A stretch of 8,659 bases of DNA from Micrococcales bacterium UBA4448 (GTDB lineage: Bacteria; Actinomycetota; Actinomycetes; Actinomycetales; Microbacteriaceae): assembly GCA_002390305.1 (NCBI GenBank), contig DGPE01000058.1, forward strand, positions 1-8,659. Direction: 5' to 3'. Position numbers and translations under genes: made by a program. This document shows positions 6,511 to 8,659 of this stretch, piece after piece; within the stretch, counting starts at the first letter, position 1; the number at the start of each line of letters is the position of its first letter. Under the pieces are notes generated by a model. The model was not told the origin of the DNA, did no database searches, and saw only the letters and a list, made by a program, of their open reading frames with translations.

Positions 6511-7851
6511 GTGGACCAGTTCGGATTAGACAATTACCTTAGCCTCGAGGCGAAGCAGCAACCCAACTGGGCAAGCGAGATTTCCTTAGAAGAAGTAAAG
6601 AAAAAGCTGGCAACTCAGCCCCCGTTGGTGTTCGCCGGCGAGGTCGATTCACTTCGTGATCGCATTGCGTCTGCTAGTCGCGGCGAAGCATTTGTGTTGC
6701 AGGGCGGCGATTGTGCAGAGACCTTTTCCGATGCCACTGCTGACCGAATCAGAAGTCGAATCAAGACGGTCTTGCAAATGGCCGTGGTGCTGATGTATGG
6801 ATCTTCTTTGCCAGTTGTGAAGATGGGCAGAATGGCAGGCCAGTTTGCCAAGCCAAGATCCTCGGACACCGAAACCAGGGGAGAAATAACCCTTCCTGCT
6901 TACCGTGGAGATGCAGTCAACGGATATGATTTCACTCCGGAATCTCGGGTGAACGATCCCAACCGATTGATGCAGGCATACAACACATCGGCTAGCACAC
7001 TGAATTTGATTCGGGCTTTTACCACCGGCGGATTTGCCGACCTGAGAGAAGTGCATCTTTGGAATAAGGGCTTTACAGATAATCCTGCGAATAAGCGTTA
7101 CGAGAGCCTGGCCCAGGACATTGACCGCGCGATGCGCTTCATGGATGCCTGCGGCATCGACGCTAACGAGATGAAGTCAACTGAATTTTTTGTTTCTCAC
7201 GAGGGCCTGCTGTTTGACTACGAACGTCCGCTAACTCGCGTCGATTCAAGATCAGGTAACCCCTATGCAACCAGCGGCCACTTCATTTGGATCGGTGAGC
7301 GAACCAGGCAGTTGGATGGTGCTCACGTTGACTACTTCTCGAAGGTGAGAAATCCACTAGGCGTCAAACTTGGACCGACAACTTCTAAGCAAGACGTATT
7401 GAATCTGATCGACAAGCTTGACCCGAACCGAGAGCCCGGACGACTAACTTTCATCTCTCGTATGGGTGCCGGCAAGATCCGAGACGAACTCCCAAGGCTC
7501 ATCGAGGCAGCGCAGGAGTCAGGTGCAACACCTCTCTGGATTACAGACCCGATGCACGGTAACGGTATGACTACCGCCAACGGTTATAAGTCAAGACGAT
7601 TTGATGATGTTATGGATGAAGTCATGGGCTTCTTCGAAGTTCACCGGTCCCTCGGCACCCACCCCGGTGGTCTCCACGTTGAGCTAACCGGTGATGATGT
7701 TGCCGAGTGCCTAGGCGGCTCCGACATGATTGATGAGGCAACTCTTGCCGAGCGCTACGAGTCGGTGTGTGACCCAAGGTTGAACCATATGCAATCTCTT
7801 GAACTTGCGTTCTTGGTTGCGGAGCAACTCGTAGAAACAGGCAGGAAATAA
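6511..7851 (+). CDS. aroG: Class II 3-deoxy-7-phosphoheptulonate (DAHP) synthase
   Basis: Condenses phosphoenolpyruvate with erythrose 4-phosphate to DAHP, the committed step of the shikimate pathway to aromatic amino acids, folates and quinones. The 446-residue protein is of the AroAII type, unrelated in sequence to E. coli AroF/G/H. Seen are QGGDCAE (64-70), KMGRMAGQFAKPRS (104-117), YRGD (131-134), KLGPTTS (286-292), DPMHGN (346-351), and GGLHVELTGDDVAEC (386-400). Cys68, His349, Glu391 and Asp421 fall where the metal ligands of M. tuberculosis AroG (Cys87, His369, Glu411, Asp441) are expected, so the site is intact. The N-terminus is about 19 residues shorter than the mycobacterial enzyme; the region lost precedes the catalytic barrel. 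GTG start with AGGA upstream. It is the third gene of the glk-plsC-aroG operon, 6 nt after plsC and 1 nt before the Rv2175c-like gene. In mycobacteria the enzyme is feedback-controlled and partners with chorismate mutase; neither feature can be shown here. Confidence 0.97.
   Translation: MDQFGLDNYLSLEAKQQPNWASEISLEEVKKKLATQPPLVFAGEVDSLRDRIASASRGEAFVLQGGDCAETFSDATADRIRSRIKTVLQMAVVLMYGSSLPVVKMGRMAGQFAKPRSSDTETRGEITLPAYRGDAVNGYDFTPESRVNDPNRLMQAYNTSASTLNLIRAFTTGGFADLREVHLWNKGFTDNPANKRYESLAQDIDRAMRFMDACGIDANEMKSTEFFVSHEGLLFDYERPLTRVDSRSGNPYATSGHFIWIGERTRQLDGAHVDYFSKVRNPLGVKLGPTTSKQDVLNLIDKLDPNREPGRLTFISRMGAGKIRDELPRLIEAAQESGATPLWITDPMHGNGMTTANGYKSRRFDDVMDEVMGFFEVHRSLGTHPGGLHVELTGDDVAECLGGSDMIDEATLAERYESVCDPRLNHMQSLELAFLVAEQLVETGRK
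7843..7846 (+). promoter_or_regulatory. Shine-Dalgarno site fixing the TTG start of the Rv2175c-like gene
   Basis: AGGA inside the last codons of aroG lies 6 nt before TTG 7853. It makes the TTG the best start and indicates coupled translation. Confidence 0.6.
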
Positions 7852-7852
7852 C

Positions 7853-8191
7853 TTGCTAGAGGACAAAGTCTCTCGTTGGCTTTCTATAAACGAAGCTTCA
7901 GAAATGCTGGAGCTATCTCCCGGTAAAGTACGCAGATTGATTGACGAGAAGTACCTGTTCACACACAGGATTGATAAGCAGCCGATGATTCCTGCAGAAA
8001 TCATCGTTGACGGAGAGCCGCTGAGCAGCATTCACGGAACGCTAGTGCTGCTAGCCGACCTTGGGCTTGGAGACGAAGAGGCTATTGCGTGGCTATACGA
8101 GGTTAATCAGGAACTGGGAACAGAGCCAATCACATCACTACTGGCGGGGCATAAGGCTCCTGTTAGACGTGCAGCTCAGGGGCTCGGGTAG
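7853..8191 (+). CDS. Rv2175c-family DNA-binding protein
   Basis: A small 112-residue protein matching the actinobacterial Rv2175c family. The N-terminal half (about 9-31, WLSINEASEMLELSPGKVRRLI) reads as a helix-turn-helix of the excisionase/MerR-like type, followed by a short wing-like strand with the family's buried IPAEII segment (46-51). The C-terminal half begins with LVLLADLGLGDEEAIAWLYEVN (64-85), the helical part found in Rv2175c. In M. tuberculosis this protein binds DNA and is phosphorylated by the kinase PknL, encoded next door, at a Thr in a flexible N-terminal tail. Here the tail is nearly absent and no Thr lies before the helix-turn-helix. The TTG start follows AGGA by 6 nt, only 1 nt after the aroG stop, so it is the last gene of the operon. 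The target DNA is unknown. The family call is from remembered sequence and layout. Confidence 0.8.
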   Translation: MLEDKVSRWLSINEASEMLELSPGKVRRLIDEKYLFTHRIDKQPMIPAEIIVDGEPLSSIHGTLVLLADLGLGDEEAIAWLYEVNQELGTEPITSLLAGHKAPVRRAAQGLG

Positions 8192-8194
8192 TTT

Positions 8195-8659
8195 TTACTT
8201 AGCCCTGTTAATTACTTGATCGGCCAGGATTGCAAGCGCTTTTCTGCCCTGGTCGGAAATCTCCAAGGACGCCAGCGCTTCCACTGAGCGAAGCGAATGC
8301 TCCGAGATTAGGCGTTCTGTTTTTTCCAGCGCCTTCGAATCAGTAATTGTGGCCCTCATAAATTCGAGCTGGTCGCTGTCAATTTCTCCAGATGTCAACA
8401 ACTCCTCAAAAATCCTAGCCACCGAATTTGGCAGGGTTTCAAGAGTCAGTGCAATCAGAACGGTGCGCTTGCCTTCGCGCAGATCGTCTCCAGCGGGTTT
8501 TCCGGTAATTTCGGGGTCTCCAAAAACTCCAAGAATATCGTCACGAAGCTGAAATGCCATACCGAGTGGGATTCCAAACTCGCTTAGTGAGCTCAGTGAT
8601 TTGTCCTTGGCGCCAGCAAGGGCTGCGCCAATTAGTAGCGGTGCCTCGAGGCTGTACTT
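8195..8659 (-). CDS. Polyprenyl (geranylgeranyl-type) diphosphate synthase, C-terminal part
   Basis: Builds isoprenoid chains by adding isopentenyl diphosphate to allylic diphosphates, supplying precursors of carotenoids, menaquinone side chains or lipid carriers. The frame is open to the right edge, so the 5' part, including the first Asp-rich motif (DDxxD), lies outside. About 154 residues are visible. They begin KYSLEAPLLIGAALAGA, the usual lysine-containing segment before the second Asp-rich region. That region reads FQLRDDILGVFGDP, then GKPAGDDLREGKRT. The DDILG version, with Gly where many homologues have Asp, is as I recall it in actinobacterial IdsA-type enzymes, so I do not read it as a defect. 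An internal ATG at 8560 is not the start. The gene converges on the Rv2175c-like gene with a 3-nt gap. Product chain length is set by residues outside the window. Confidence 0.9.
   Translation of the reverse strand, partial: KYSLEAPLLIGAALAGAKDKSLSSLSEFGIPLGMAFQLRDDILGVFGDPEITGKPAGDDLREGKRTVLIALTLETLPNSVARIFEELLTSGEIDSDQLEFMRATITDSKALEKTERLISEHSLRSVEALASLEISDQGRKALAILADQVINRAK

Noticed and set aside
8195..8560. Short prenyl synthase starting at the ATG at 8560
   Set aside because: The frame continues without a stop to the window edge and encodes conserved residues (KYSLEAP) upstream of this Met.

Overview
The window looks like ordinary chromosomal sequence from an actinobacterium, most likely a small-genome member of the Microbacteriaceae. 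Three observations point there. It encodes a class II (AroAII) DAHP synthase, an Rv2175c-type DNA-binding protein and an IdsA-like prenyl synthase. FadD15-like, PlsC-like, AroG, Rv2175c-like and IdsA2-like genes lie close together, which recalls the Mycobacterium tuberculosis Rv2173-Rv2187 neighbourhood. GTG and TTG start codons are common. Base composition looks close to balanced by eye, low for the phylum, as in freshwater lineages such as Rhodoluna or Aquiluna. The genus is inference.

Layout: (1) Positions 1-2913, plus strand: the 3' part of a pyruvate carboxylase gene, a MinD/ParA-type ATPase with the core layout of EspI, and peptide deformylase. These are tightly packed (9-nt gap, then a 4-nt overlap) and look like one transcription unit entering from the left. 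(2) Positions 2903-4702, minus strand: a long-chain acyl-CoA synthetase that converges on the deformylase gene and overlaps it by 11 nt. (3) Positions 4703-4840: a divergent intergenic region with a good predicted fadD promoter, a weaker rightward promoter and AT-rich inverted repeats. (4) Positions 4841-8191, plus strand: ROK-family glucokinase, PlsC-like acyltransferase, class II DAHP synthase and the Rv2175c-like protein, with gaps of 26, 6 and 1 nt, so very probably an operon. (5) Positions 8195-8659, minus strand: the 3' part of an isoprenyl diphosphate synthase gene that runs off the right edge.

Together the genes cover central carbon entry (anaplerosis, glucose phosphorylation), fatty-acid activation and phospholipid assembly, the first step of aromatic synthesis, isoprenoid chain building and N-terminal protein maturation. 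No mobile element, CRISPR array, RNA gene, toxin-antitoxin pair or defence system was found, and no stretch over 300 nt lacks a gene. I see no convincing undescribed system. The least understood items are the EspI-like ATPase, the shortened Rv2175c homologue and the fadD/glucokinase divergent control region.
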